The notes under the pieces are model-generated. The model was not told the origin of the DNA and made no database searches. It was given only the letters and a program-made list of their open reading frames with translations. A DNA stretch of 64,000 nt, from positions 62,001-126,000 of the forward strand of contig NZ_JALZ01000004.1 in the NCBI RefSeq assembly GCF_000521785.1, read 5' to 3'. The first letter of the stretch is position 1, and each line of letters opens with the position of its first letter. The DNA comes from Roseivivax halodurans JCM 10272. GTDB lineage: Bacteria > Pseudomonadota > Alphaproteobacteria > Rhodobacterales > Rhodobacteraceae. Made by a program: the position numbers and the translations under genes. Positions 57,301 through 64,000 of the stretch are shown here, piece after piece.

Positions 57301-57437
57301 CCGAGCTCTCAAGCGCGATCGCGGGCGGGCTCGTCGTCGCGACCGTCCTGACGCTGGTGGTGACGCCCGCCATGCTGATGCTGCGGGAAAAGCGCGAAAC
57401 GCGGGGACAGCCCACGGCGACGGCGCAGCCGGTCTGA
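54312..57437 (+). CDS. RND efflux transporter permease
   Basis: This 1041-residue protein has the RND layout: one helix (about 13-30), a periplasmic porter domain, helices 2-6, a second porter domain, and helices 8-12. The fourth-helix proton-relay region reads VVGMLVDGAIVTVELADRR with one Asp (D398) where HAE-type pumps have two. Later words include LAGIVVNNNIVLIDTYND. It exports drugs, lipids or other compounds using proton force. It starts inside the end of the adaptor gene. The substrate is unknown. Confidence 0.92.
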   Translation: MNTLIDAAFSRSRVVVIVLLMVLTVGALSYRAIPKEANPEVPLPLVYVSTSVDGISPSDAERLLLEPMEAEFGAIEGLEQMSSEATEGFASVQLEFAAGGDIDEALDKVREAADAVEGDLPEDATDLNVTEINTALFPIITAVLSGPVPERTLNDIAETTQDEVEALPGVLEVDIGGAREEFLEVLIDPTVFQTYNLSFDTLINQLQRNNQLIAAGAIETGGGRIVLKVPGLIQDIGDVMSMPVKVEGDTVVTFGDVATVRRAFEDPTSFARIDGQPALALEVTKRSGANIIDTVAATKDAIETLRQDWPDSVRVTYLQDQSEQVETLLSDLESNVIAAVMLVMIVIVFALGLRSAVLVGLAIPGAFLAGVTAIWAMGFTMNIVVLFGLILVVGMLVDGAIVTVELADRRLYEGDTPRNAYATAAKRMAWPIIASTATTLSVFFPLLFWTGIIGEFMKYLPITVMLTLTASLFMALIFIPVVGGVIGRAQPQTAASKRTLHGAEHGDPRQIPGATGAYVRLLERAILRPWATVVFALALLLGGFAAYAEFGRGVSFFPSVEPEFMQVQVRARDNLSIYERDDLVREVEQRLLGIEGVSSVYARSMMSGGQTDEDVIGTIQLDLADWETRPPAAEIAAGIRQDMTDIAGIDIQVETESGGPNSGKPINLRVSAGDPEAQAAATEAVLAEMEQVGGFTDVTDTRPLPGVELAINVDREEAARFGADVSLLGQAIQLLTQGITVTDYRPSDADGELDVRVRFPSDERSLSELGNLRVPTSSGLVPISNFVTFEPVERVGVIRRIDERRVTTIEANVAPGLLVADQISELRGALAAADLPESADYEFAGEAEDQQESMIFLAGAFISAIVLMFMILVLQFNSFFQALVVMSAIIFSVAGVLLGLIVTGRPFGIVMGGVGVIALAGIVVNNNIVLIDTYNDLRRTGSSPLEAALRTGAQRLRPVVLTSVTTAHGLLPMVIGLNIDFFGREIVYGAPSTQYWTELSSAIAGGLVVATVLTLVVTPAMLMLREKRETRGQPTATAQPV

Positions 57438-57510
57438 CGCGCCGTCACGTCGGGCGGCGTTTGGTGGCGCGGCGCGGCACGGGTAGACTGGCCGTCATGG
57501 AGGAGGCCCC

Positions 57511-59127
57511 ATGACCCGACCCGAACCCACCGCGCGCCTTGGCACGCACGAGGTGACCAACCAGCCCGCCGCTCCGGGGGATTGCGACCTCTGGGGCGAC
57601 GATCCCAAGCTCCGCGCGATCGTCGCTGCCGGGGCCGGGCAGGCCGAGGTTCTGGCCGCCTACGGCGCCACCATGGGCACAGAGGAGATGCGCGAGGCGG
57701 CGCGCACCGCCAACCGCTCCGGTCCCGAGCTGAAGCTCTTCGACGCGGGCGGCCGGCGCCTCGACGAGGTGACCTTCCATCCCGCCTACCACCGGATGAT
57801 GACCACCTCCGCCGCCGCCGGTTACCACTCCGTCGCGTGGGAGGAGGCCCCCGGCGGCCATCTCACCCATGCCGCGATGGTCTACCTCGCAAGCCAGATC
57901 GAGCCCGGCCATTGCTGCCCGCTGACCATGACCTACGCCGCCGTGCCGGTCCTCCGCGCCAACGGAGCGGACGGCTGGGCCGACAAGCTCGTCTCCCGCG
58001 ACTACGATCCCGCCGTGCGGCCGCTCGCCGACAAGCGCGGCGCGACGCTCGGCATGGCGATGACCGAAAAGCAGGGCGGCTCGGACGTCCGTGCCAACGC
58101 CACGACCGCGACGCGCGACGGCGAGGACTGGCGCCTCACCGGCCACAAGTGGTTCTGCTCCGCGCCCATGTCGGACGGCTTTCTCACGCTCGCGCAGACA
58201 GAGGCCGGCCTCACCTGCTTCCTCGTGCCGCGCTGGCTCGAGGGCGGGCGCAACGGCTTCCGACTCCAGCGCCTCAAGGACAAGCTCGGCAACCGCTCCA
58301 ACGCCTCGGCCGAGATCGAATACGCGGAGGCCCTCGCGCACCGGATCGGCGAGGAGGGGCGCGGCGTGCGCACCATCGTCGAGATGGTGCACCACACCCG
58401 GCTCGACACCGCGATGGCACCCGCGGGCCTCATGCGCGCAGCGCTCCGCGAGGCCCATCACTGGGCGGAGCATCGCACCGCCTTCCAGCGCCGCCTCGTC
58501 GACCAGCCGCTCATGCGCAGCGTGCTCGCCGATCTCACCCTCGACTGGCTCGGATCGCTGACGCTCGGCCTGCGCGTCGCCCGCAGCTTCGACGATGGCA
58601 GCGAGGAGGCGCGCGCCTTCGCCCGGATCGCCGTCGCGCTGGCGAAGTTCCTCTCGAACAAGCTCTGCCCCGGCGTCGTGGTCGAGGCGATGGAGGTGCT
58701 CGGCGGCATGGGCTATGTCGACGACACCGCGATGCCGATGCTCTACCGCGAGGCGCCGCTCAACGGCATCTGGGAGGGCTCGGGCAACGTCATCTGCCTC
58801 GACGCGCTCCGCACCCTCGCCAAGGAGCCGCTCGCCCGCGAGGCGCTGCAGGCGGACCTCACCGCCGCAAGGGGGATCGATCCCGCCTACGACGCCGCCA
58901 TGCAGGACCACGCCGCGCGCTGGGGCCGGGACGTTCCCGAGGCCGAGGCGCGCTGGTTCGTCGAACGCTCCGCCACGCTGCTCGCCGCCTCGGTCCTCCT
59001 TCGCGAGGGTGACGGCGAGGCCGCGTCGGCCTATGTCCGCACCCGCCTCGGCGGGGAGCGCGGCCGCATCTCCGGCGCGCTCCCCGCAGGGGCGGCCGAC
59101 CACGTACTCGACCGCAGCTTCGCCTGA
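57511..59127 (+). CDS. Acyl-CoA dehydrogenase family protein, AidB-like
   Basis: This 538-residue protein begins with the AidB-type N-terminal extension (NQPAAPGDCDLW, then FHPAYHRMM). The FAD and substrate region reads LGMAMTEKQGGSDVRAN. The helical C-terminal domain has KDKLGNRSNASAEIEY and GIWEGSGNVICLDALRTL, words shared with AidB of Escherichia coli. AidB responds to alkylation damage and also has isovaleryl-CoA dehydrogenase activity. An ATG at 57511 follows GGAGG. The true substrate is not certain. Confidence 0.92.
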   Translation: MTRPEPTARLGTHEVTNQPAAPGDCDLWGDDPKLRAIVAAGAGQAEVLAAYGATMGTEEMREAARTANRSGPELKLFDAGGRRLDEVTFHPAYHRMMTTSAAAGYHSVAWEEAPGGHLTHAAMVYLASQIEPGHCCPLTMTYAAVPVLRANGADGWADKLVSRDYDPAVRPLADKRGATLGMAMTEKQGGSDVRANATTATRDGEDWRLTGHKWFCSAPMSDGFLTLAQTEAGLTCFLVPRWLEGGRNGFRLQRLKDKLGNRSNASAEIEYAEALAHRIGEEGRGVRTIVEMVHHTRLDTAMAPAGLMRAALREAHHWAEHRTAFQRRLVDQPLMRSVLADLTLDWLGSLTLGLRVARSFDDGSEEARAFARIAVALAKFLSNKLCPGVVVEAMEVLGGMGYVDDTAMPMLYREAPLNGIWEGSGNVICLDALRTLAKEPLAREALQADLTAARGIDPAYDAAMQDHAARWGRDVPEAEARWFVERSATLLAASVLLREGDGEAASAYVRTRLGGERGRISGALPAGAADHVLDRSFA

Positions 59128-59281
59128 CGCCGAAACGCCCCTGCCGAGCCGATGGGCGCGTCTTGACCGGTATCAAGGCGCGCCGCACCCGGGTCGACCA
59201 CCATGAGCCGCCAGCGGCGCGACCGCCGAGGACCAGGCGACACCGGTGCCCTCGGATCGGCGGCACATAAGGGACCCCGGA

Positions 59282-60028
59282 ATGACGCCCCCCGCCACCC
59301 ATGCGAACACCCCCGAACACGGCCACGCCCCGGCCGAAGTGGCCACGCGGCTCGCGGAGGCGCGGCGGCCCGGCCATCTCGGCGATGCGGTCTACGGCGC
59401 CATCGACGGCTCGGTCACCACCTTCGCCATCGTCGCGGGCGTGCAGGGGGCGGAGCTGCCGACCTCGGTCGTGCTGATCCTCGGGCTCGCCAACCTCCTC
59501 GCCGACGGCGTGTCGATGGCCCTCGGCAATTACGCCGCCAACCGCGCCGAGGCCGAGGAGGTCTCGCGCCTGCGCGATGTCGAGGGCCGGCACATCGACA
59601 CGGTGCCCGAGGGCGAGCGCGAGGAACTGCGCCAGATCCTCGCCGCCAAGGGCCTCGCCGGATCGGTGCTCGAGGACGCCGTGAGTCAGATCGGCGCGCG
59701 GCGCGAGGCCTGGATCGACCTCATGCTGACCGACGAATACGGCAAGAGCCTCTCGCCGCCGCGCGCCCGCTCCGCCGCGCTGGTCACCTTCGCCGCCTTC
59801 GTCGCGGCAGGCTCCGTGCCGCTGTTGCCTTTCGTGATCGGCGTCGCGCAGCCCTTTCTCGTCTCGGTGGCGGCGACCGCGCTCGCCTTCGCCCTGATCG
59901 GCGCGCTCAAGAGCCGCTGGACCCTGCGGAGCTGGTGGGGCTCGGGGCTCGAAACCCTCGGCATCGGCAGCGCCGCCGCCTCCGTCGCCTACGCCGTCGG
60001 CGCCTTTCTCGGCGGGATCGCCGGCTGA
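59282..60028 (+). CDS. VIT1/CCC1-family iron/manganese transporter
   Basis: The protein has 248 residues from the ATG at 59282. The first helices carry [21 protein letters not shown], split by a bend, and [19 protein letters not shown], the VIT1 signatures with metal-binding Asp/Asn. A charged cytoplasmic helix ([20 protein letters not shown]) follows, and three more helices end it. These proteins move Fe2+ or Mn2+ out of the cytoplasm. The N-terminal His-rich stretch [12 protein letters not shown] may help metal capture. Confidence 0.88.
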   Translation: MTPPATHANTPEHGHAPAEVATRLAEARRPGHLGDAVYGAIDGSVTTFAIVAGVQGAELPTSVVLILGLANLLADGVSMALGNYAANRAEAEEVSRLRDVEGRHIDTVPEGEREELRQILAAKGLAGSVLEDAVSQIGARREAWIDLMLTDEYGKSLSPPRARSAALVTFAAFVAAGSVPLLPFVIGVAQPFLVSVAATALAFALIGALKSRWTLRSWWGSGLETLGIGSAAASVAYAVGAFLGGIAG

Positions 60029-60114
60029 TCCGCACGCCGCTTGATTCAGCGCAAGACGTGCGCCCCGAAGCCGCGCTATGGATCGTGTCAGAGATTCCGC
60101 GAAAGGCCCGTCCG

Positions 60115-60549
60115 ATGCCCGTCAAACTCGCCTGCCTCGCCTGCGGCCAGGGCAACCGCATCCCCGAGGACCGTCTCGGCGCGTCGCCGAAATGTGGCAC
60201 CTGCGGCGCGCCGCTCCTGCCCGCAAAGCCCGCCGAGGTCTCGCTCGACATCCTCAGGAAGGCCGCGCGCATGGACGAGCTTCCCCTCGTCGTCGATTTC
60301 TGGGCCGCATGGTGCGGGCCCTGCCGGATGATGGCCCCCGAATTCGCCAAGGCGGCGGAGCAGATGCGCGGCCGCGCCCGCTTTGCCAAGCTCGACACCG
60401 AGGCGCATCCCGACGCCGGACGGCTCTACAATATCCGCGGCATCCCGCTTCTGGTTGCCTTCCGCGGCGGCCGCGAGATCCGGCGGCAGGCGGGCGTCAT
60501 GCAGGCGGCGGCGATCGTCGACTGGGCCTCCGCCGAGGCAAAGGCCTGA
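60115..60549 (+). CDS. trxC: Thioredoxin 2-like protein (TrxC) with N-terminal zinc ribbon
   Basis: The protein has 144 residues from the ATG at 60115. Two CxxC pairs (CLAC at 7-10, CGTC at 27-30) form the zinc ribbon of TrxC. The active site reads FWAAWCGPCRMMAPE, and NIRGIPLLVAFRGG holds the cis-Pro loop. TrxC reduces disulfides and responds to oxidative stress. It is 2 nt upstream of the DnaJ gene, so they form one unit with cbpM. Confidence 0.92.
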   Translation: MPVKLACLACGQGNRIPEDRLGASPKCGTCGAPLLPAKPAEVSLDILRKAARMDELPLVVDFWAAWCGPCRMMAPEFAKAAEQMRGRARFAKLDTEAHPDAGRLYNIRGIPLLVAFRGGREIRRQAGVMQAAAIVDWASAEAKA

Positions 60550-60551
60550 CG

Positions 60552-61460
60552 ATGCCGCACGATCCCTACAAGACGCTCGGGGTGGAGAAGACCGCGAGCC
60601 AGGACGAGATCAAGAAGGCCTACCGGAAGCTCGCCAAGACCCTGCATCCCGACCTCAATCCCGGCGACGCGGGCAAGCAGGCGCAGTTCCAGGACGTCGC
60701 CGCCGCCTACGACATTCTCGGAGATCCCGAGAAGCGCCGCCGCTTCGACGCGGGCGAGATCGACGCCAGCGGGCAGGAGCGCGCCGAGCCGAAATTCTAT
60801 CACCAATACGCCAGCCAGGATGCCGGCCGCCGCTACGATCCGCGCGGCGCCCAGGGGTACGAGGACATGTCCGATATCTTCTCAGACCTCTTCGGGCGCG
60901 GCTTCCGGCGGGGCGGTGCGATGCGCGGCGCGGACCTGCGCTACAACGTCGACGTCGAGTTCCTCGAGGCCGCCCGCGGCGCGAAACGTGTGCTGACCAT
61001 GCCCGACGGCAACCGGATCGAGCTTGCGATCCCCGCTGGGCTCAAGGACGGCCAGACCCTGCGGCTGCGCGGCAAGGGCGCGCCGGGGCAGGGTGGCGGT
61101 GAGGCGGGCGATGCGCTCGTCACGGTCGGCGTCCGCCCGCACCCCGTCTTCACCCGCGAGGGCAACGACATCGAGGTCGAGCTGCCGATCACCGTCGACG
61201 AGGCGGTGCTCGGCGCGCGCATCGACGTGCCGACGATCTCTGGCCTCGTCACGATGACCATCCCCAAGGGCGTCTCCTCGGGACGGCGGCTCCGCCTCAA
61301 GGGCAAGGGCATCGCCGCGCGAAGCGGCACGGGCGACCAGAATGTGCGGCTGAAGATCGTGCTGCCCGAGAAGGTGAGCCCCGAACTCGAGGAGCTTGCC
61401 CGCACATGGAAGGAGCACGCGGGCTTCGATCCGCGCAAGCAGATGCGGAGGGCGACATGA
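60552..61460 (+). CDS. DnaJ/CbpA-type co-chaperone without zinc finger
   Basis: The protein has 302 residues from the ATG at 60552. The J domain (1-65) has the KKAYRKLAKTLHPDLNPG helix and the essential HPD. A Gly/Phe-rich stretch (FSDLFGRGFRRGGAMRG) follows, then the two C-terminal peptide-binding domains (AIPAGLKDGQTLRLRGKG). The cysteine repeats of DnaJ are absent, so it is of CbpA type. It stimulates DnaK. cbpM overlaps it by 4 nt. Confidence 0.92.
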   Translation: MPHDPYKTLGVEKTASQDEIKKAYRKLAKTLHPDLNPGDAGKQAQFQDVAAAYDILGDPEKRRRFDAGEIDASGQERAEPKFYHQYASQDAGRRYDPRGAQGYEDMSDIFSDLFGRGFRRGGAMRGADLRYNVDVEFLEAARGAKRVLTMPDGNRIELAIPAGLKDGQTLRLRGKGAPGQGGGEAGDALVTVGVRPHPVFTREGNDIEVELPITVDEAVLGARIDVPTISGLVTMTIPKGVSSGRRLRLKGKGIAARSGTGDQNVRLKIVLPEKVSPELEELARTWKEHAGFDPRKQMRRAT

Positions 61461-61789
61461 ACCTCGACGAGGAGACCGTGGTCGCGCGGATCGAGCGCCT
61501 GACCCTGCACGAGCTGCGCCTCTTCGTGTCCGAGGGCTGGGTGCGCCCGGTCACCGGCCCCGCGGGCCCGGTCTTCGACGAGGTGGACGTCGCCCGCGCG
61601 CGCCTCCTCTGCGATCTGCGGCAGGAGATGGAGCTGCCCGAGGACGCGCTGCCGGTGATCCTCACGCTGCTCGACCGCCTGCACGCTGCCCGCCGCGATC
61701 TGCGCTGCCTCGCCGAAGCGCTCGCCGAGCAGCCCGAGGCGGTCCGCGCGGCGGTCGTGTCCGCGGCCCGGGCGCGCAGCGGCGCCTAG
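61457..61789 (+). CDS. cbpM: Chaperone modulator CbpM-like protein
   Basis: This 110-residue protein has a MerR-like helical start (ERLTLHELRLFVSEGWVRP, about 12-30) and VFDEVDVARARLLCDLRQEM, the CbpM pattern. CbpM binds the J domain of CbpA and holds back its activity. Its ATG overlaps the dnaJ/cbpA stop, which fits strict co-expression. It overlaps the converging transporter gene by 4 nt. Confidence 0.88.
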   Translation: MNLDEETVVARIERLTLHELRLFVSEGWVRPVTGPAGPVFDEVDVARARLLCDLRQEMELPEDALPVILTLLDRLHAARRDLRCLAEALAEQPEAVRAAVVSAARARSGA

Positions 61790-63129
61790 AGCATCTCGGC
61801 GAGGAACACCGCGACAACGCCGAGCGGCGCCACCACGCAGGAGAGCGCCAGCCAGACCTTCGCCCGCAGGCCTGAGAGCCCCAGCTCCTCGAGCACGCCC
61901 CGCCGGTTCAGGAACCAGCCCACGAAAAGCACCGCGAAGAAGCCGTTGAGCGGCAGCATGATCTTGCTCGTCAGCCCGTCGAGCGCATCGAAGAGCCCGA
62001 GTCCGACCAGCGGCAAGGGCGCGCTCCAGAGGTTGAACGACAGAAGCGCGGCGATCCCGAGCGCCCAGCAGAGCCCGCCGATCACGAGCGTCGAGCCGAT
62101 CCGCCCGAGGCGCGAGCGCTGCTCGGTGAAGGCGACCGCAGGTTCCAGCAGCGAGATCGCCGATGTCAGCGCGGCGAAGGCGAGCAGCAAGAAGAAGACG
62201 AAGCCGACCACAGAGCCGACGGCCATCTGCGCGAAGGCGATCGGCAGCGTCACGAAGATGAGGCCCGGCCCCGCGCTGGTCTCGAGCCCGTTGGCGAAGA
62301 CGATGGGAAAGATCACGAGCCCCGCCGAGAGCGCGATTACGGTGTCAAGGATCACCACCGTCCAGGCCGCCGACAGAAGGCTCGTCTCGCGCCCGAGATA
62401 GGCGCCGTAGGCCATCATCACGCCCGCCCCGACCGAAAGCGTGAAGAAGGCCTGACCCATCGCCGCGATGACCAGCCCGCCGTCGATGCGCCCGAAATCC
62501 ACCGCGAACATGTATGAGAGAGTCTCGCCAAAATGCCCGGTGGTCGTGCCGTAGAGGACGAGCACCGCGATCAGCACCGCAAGCGCCGGCATCAGCAGCC
62601 GCACCGCCGCCTCGAGCCCGCCGGTGACGCCCCGCGCGACGATGGCGATGGTCGCGCCCATGAAGGCCGAATGCCACAGGAGCAGCGTCAGCGGGCTCGC
62701 CAGCATGCCCTCGAAGAGCGCCTCGACACCCGAGCCATCCAGTCCCGCGAACGCGCCCGTCGCGGCCTCCACCGTGTAGTAGAGCGACCAGCCGCCGACG
62801 ACGCTGTAGAACGACAGGATCACCGCGCCGACGATCACCGCGCTCGCGCCGAGCAGCACCCAGGCGCCGCTCCGCCCGTTCGCCGCCGAGAGATCGCGCA
62901 TCGTGTCGACGGGGTTCTTCTGGCCGCGCCGCCCGATCAGCCATTCGGCCACCAGCACCGGCATGCCGATCAGCACGATGCAGGCGAGGTAGACGAGCAC
63001 GAAGGCCGCGCCGCCGCCCTCGCCGACCATGTAGGGGAACTTCCAGATGTTGCCGAGGCCGACCGCCGACCCCGCCGCAGCGAGGACGAAGGTCAGGCGC
63101 GAGCCCCAATGTGCGGTCCCGGTGCTCAT
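61786..63129 (-). CDS. Sodium-dependent transporter (NSS/SNF family, LeuT-like)
   Basis: This 447-residue protein has about 11-12 helices. The N-terminal signature reads AAAGSAVGLGNIWKFPYMVGEG, with a bend, the sodium and substrate region of LeuT-type transporters. GAVILSFYSVVGGWSLYY is helix 3. It probably imports amino acids or related compounds with sodium. It ends against cbpM, and the response regulator gene lies 87 nt upstream on the same strand. Confidence 0.9.
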   Translation of the reverse strand: MSTGTAHWGSRLTFVLAAAGSAVGLGNIWKFPYMVGEGGGAAFVLVYLACIVLIGMPVLVAEWLIGRRGQKNPVDTMRDLSAANGRSGAWVLLGASAVIVGAVILSFYSVVGGWSLYYTVEAATGAFAGLDGSGVEALFEGMLASPLTLLLWHSAFMGATIAIVARGVTGGLEAAVRLLMPALAVLIAVLVLYGTTTGHFGETLSYMFAVDFGRIDGGLVIAAMGQAFFTLSVGAGVMMAYGAYLGRETSLLSAAWTVVILDTVIALSAGLVIFPIVFANGLETSAGPGLIFVTLPIAFAQMAVGSVVGFVFFLLLAFAALTSAISLLEPAVAFTEQRSRLGRIGSTLVIGGLCWALGIAALLSFNLWSAPLPLVGLGLFDALDGLTSKIMLPLNGFFAVLFVGWFLNRRGVLEELGLSGLRAKVWLALSCVVAPLGVVAVFLAEML

Positions 63130-63216
63130 CTCTGGATGTCCTTCTGGCCGGTGCTTCGATCGGCCATGCGCCTAGTGCCTCGCGGCCCGATCGGCAAGCT
63201 GGCGCCTCCGCCCGGA

Positions 63217-63561
63217 TCAGCCGGCGAGCGCGGCCCGCAGCTCCGACATCTGCACCGGTTTGCGCAGGAGCACGCTGTCCGCGAGATCCTCGGGCAGGAT
63301 CGCGCGCGAATATCCCGTCATGAAGATCACCGCGATCCCTTCCGAACGGCAGGCGCGCGCGAAGTCGAACGAGGTCTCGTCGCCGACGTTCACGTCGAGA
63401 AGCGCCACCCGGAAGCCTTCGTTCAGAAGCAGCCGGCGCGCATGGTCGAGCGACAGCGCCGGACCGACGACGCCCCAGCCGGCGAGCCTGAGCTCGCAGG
63501 ACATGTCGAGGGCAATGATCGGCTCGTCTTCGACGACGAGGACCCCGGTAGAAGGTGGCAT
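63217..63561 (-). CDS. Single-domain response regulator (receiver only)
   Basis: This 114-residue protein is one receiver domain. The acidic pair is in VLVVEDEPIIALDM (about 7-20), the phospho-acceptor Asp lies in VALLDVNVGDE, the switch Thr in VIFMTGYS, and the Lys in LLRKPV. With no output domain, it may act through protein binding or as a phosphate sink. Only 4 nt separate it from the histidine kinase upstream, so the two form a pair. Confidence 0.9.
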   Translation of the reverse strand: MPPSTGVLVVEDEPIIALDMSCELRLAGWGVVGPALSLDHARRLLLNEGFRVALLDVNVGDETSFDFARACRSEGIAVIFMTGYSRAILPEDLADSVLLRKPVQMSELRAALAG

Positions 63562-63565
63562 GGAC

Positions 63566-64000
63566 TCAGAGCCTTACTGTCATCGCCACAACGAGTCCCG
63601 TCTCCGAAAAGGTCCGTTCGAGCGTGCCGCCGAGGCTCTGCACCACCATCATGTCGATGAGGGTGGAGCCGAAGCCGAAGGTCGTCGGCTGCGCCGCGGC
63701 CGGACCGCCGGTCTCGGTCCAGGCGAGCGCGATCTCGCGACCGCCCTCCCGCCGCCGCACGCTCCATTCGATCGCGATGTGTCCGCCCTCGTGCGACAGC
63801 GCGCCGTATTTCATCGCGTTGGTGATCATCTCGTGGAAGACGACGCCGAGCTTGCTCGCCAGCGCCGCGTCGAGCCCCAAATTCGGCCCGTCGAGCGTGT
63901 AGGCGCGGCTCCCTTCGGCATAATAGATGGCGAACTGCCCTTCGAGGATCTCCCGCAGGCTGGCCGATCCGGCGGTGTCGTCGAAGATGCTATCATGCGC
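63566..64000 (-). CDS. Sensor histidine kinase, HWE/HisKA_2 type (5' end beyond window)
   Basis: The frame is open to the right edge, giving the last 144 codons. It contains AHDSIFDDTAGSASLREIL at the edge, then the N-box HEMITNAMKYGALSHEGG and the G-box FGFGSTLIDMM. The widely spaced N and G boxes and the wording LASKLGVVFHEMITNAMKYG fit the HWE family of alphaproteobacterial kinases, which often pair with single-domain regulators. The sensor region and phosphorylated His are not visible. Confidence 0.88.
   Translation of the reverse strand, partial: AHDSIFDDTAGSASLREILEGQFAIYYAEGSRAYTLDGPNLGLDAALASKLGVVFHEMITNAMKYGALSHEGGHIAIEWSVRRREGGREIALAWTETGGPAAAQPTTFGFGSTLIDMMVVQSLGGTLERTFSETGLVVAMTVRL

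Noticed and set aside
53154-57437. A genuine 1427-residue adaptor-permease fusion
   Set aside because: The middle part is in the wrong frame (Arg/Pro-rich), while the proper adaptor continues in another frame and the pump has its own ATGA-coupled start.

Overview
The window is GC-rich, densely packed bacterial chromosome with many ATGA start/stop overlaps and almost no mobile DNA. Gene content and order (argC-ccmE; a murein hydrolase/holin pair beside ccmF-ccmH; enoyl-CoA hydratase-gltA-gltX-comEC-lexA; zwf-pgl-pgi; a GTTC-N7-GTTC SOS box; two TRAP transporters; Bpt-type leucyltransferase) point to an alphaproteobacterium of the Rhodobacterales (Roseobacter/Paracoccaceae type). Genus cannot be set from sequence reading alone.

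Layout. 1-3.3 kb: trmFO (cut by the window edge), a crotonase-family protein, a PaaI-type thioesterase and an endonuclease/exonuclease/phosphatase gene with a frameshift at a homopolymer. 3.3-8 kb: a VtlR/LsrB-like LysR regulator with a candidate small RNA in its 3' region, divergent from a fused indolepyruvate ferredoxin oxidoreductase. 8-11.6 kb: acyltransferase, murI, argC, ccmE. 11.6-22.8 kb: a long minus-strand run (DedA, sodium/solute symporter, eno, two EamA exporters, a Mur/Fur regulator, DUF533 protein, ZntB, SelO, GNAT, nucleoside hydrolase). 23-27 kb: zwf-pgl-pgi. 27-32 kb: a lysozyme-like protein, a DUF985 cupin, an N-acetylmuramidase/holin pair like the lysis genes of the Rhodobacter gene transfer agent (GTA), then ccmF-ccmH. 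32-38.7 kb: enoyl-CoA hydratase, gltA, gltX, comEC and lexA with its promoter and SOS box. 39-43.6 kb: first TRAP transporter, with an oversized DctM. 43.7-45.6 kb: bpt, RDD and DUF2852 membrane proteins. 45.9-49.8 kb: second TRAP transporter, whose small permease carries an extra TM2-like and coiled-coil segment. 49.9-57.4 kb: tRNA-Val(UAC), SulP, a DUF2892 protein, a Crp/Fnr regulator, and an RND efflux pair whose adaptor is frameshifted at a GC-dinucleotide tract. 57.5-64 kb: AidB-like dehydrogenase, VIT1/CCC1 transporter, TrxC-like thioredoxin, DnaJ/CbpA with CbpM, an NSS transporter, a single-domain response regulator and the end of an HWE-type histidine kinase (cut by the window edge).

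How the genes work together. CcmE, CcmF and CcmH serve cytochrome c maturation but are separated by about 18 kb. Zwf, Pgl and Pgi feed glucose 6-phosphate into the oxidative pentose phosphate/Entner-Doudoroff route, with eno and gltA further down central metabolism. The muramidase/holin pair, ComEC and LexA are three factors known to matter for GTA release, GTA DNA uptake or GTA control in Rhodobacter capsulatus, and here they lie within about 10 kb. The most notable regulatory signals are the candidate sRNA at 3331-3413, the palindromes in front of the second TRAP operon (45620-45859) and the lexA SOS box. A 33-bp intergenic repeat occurs three times.
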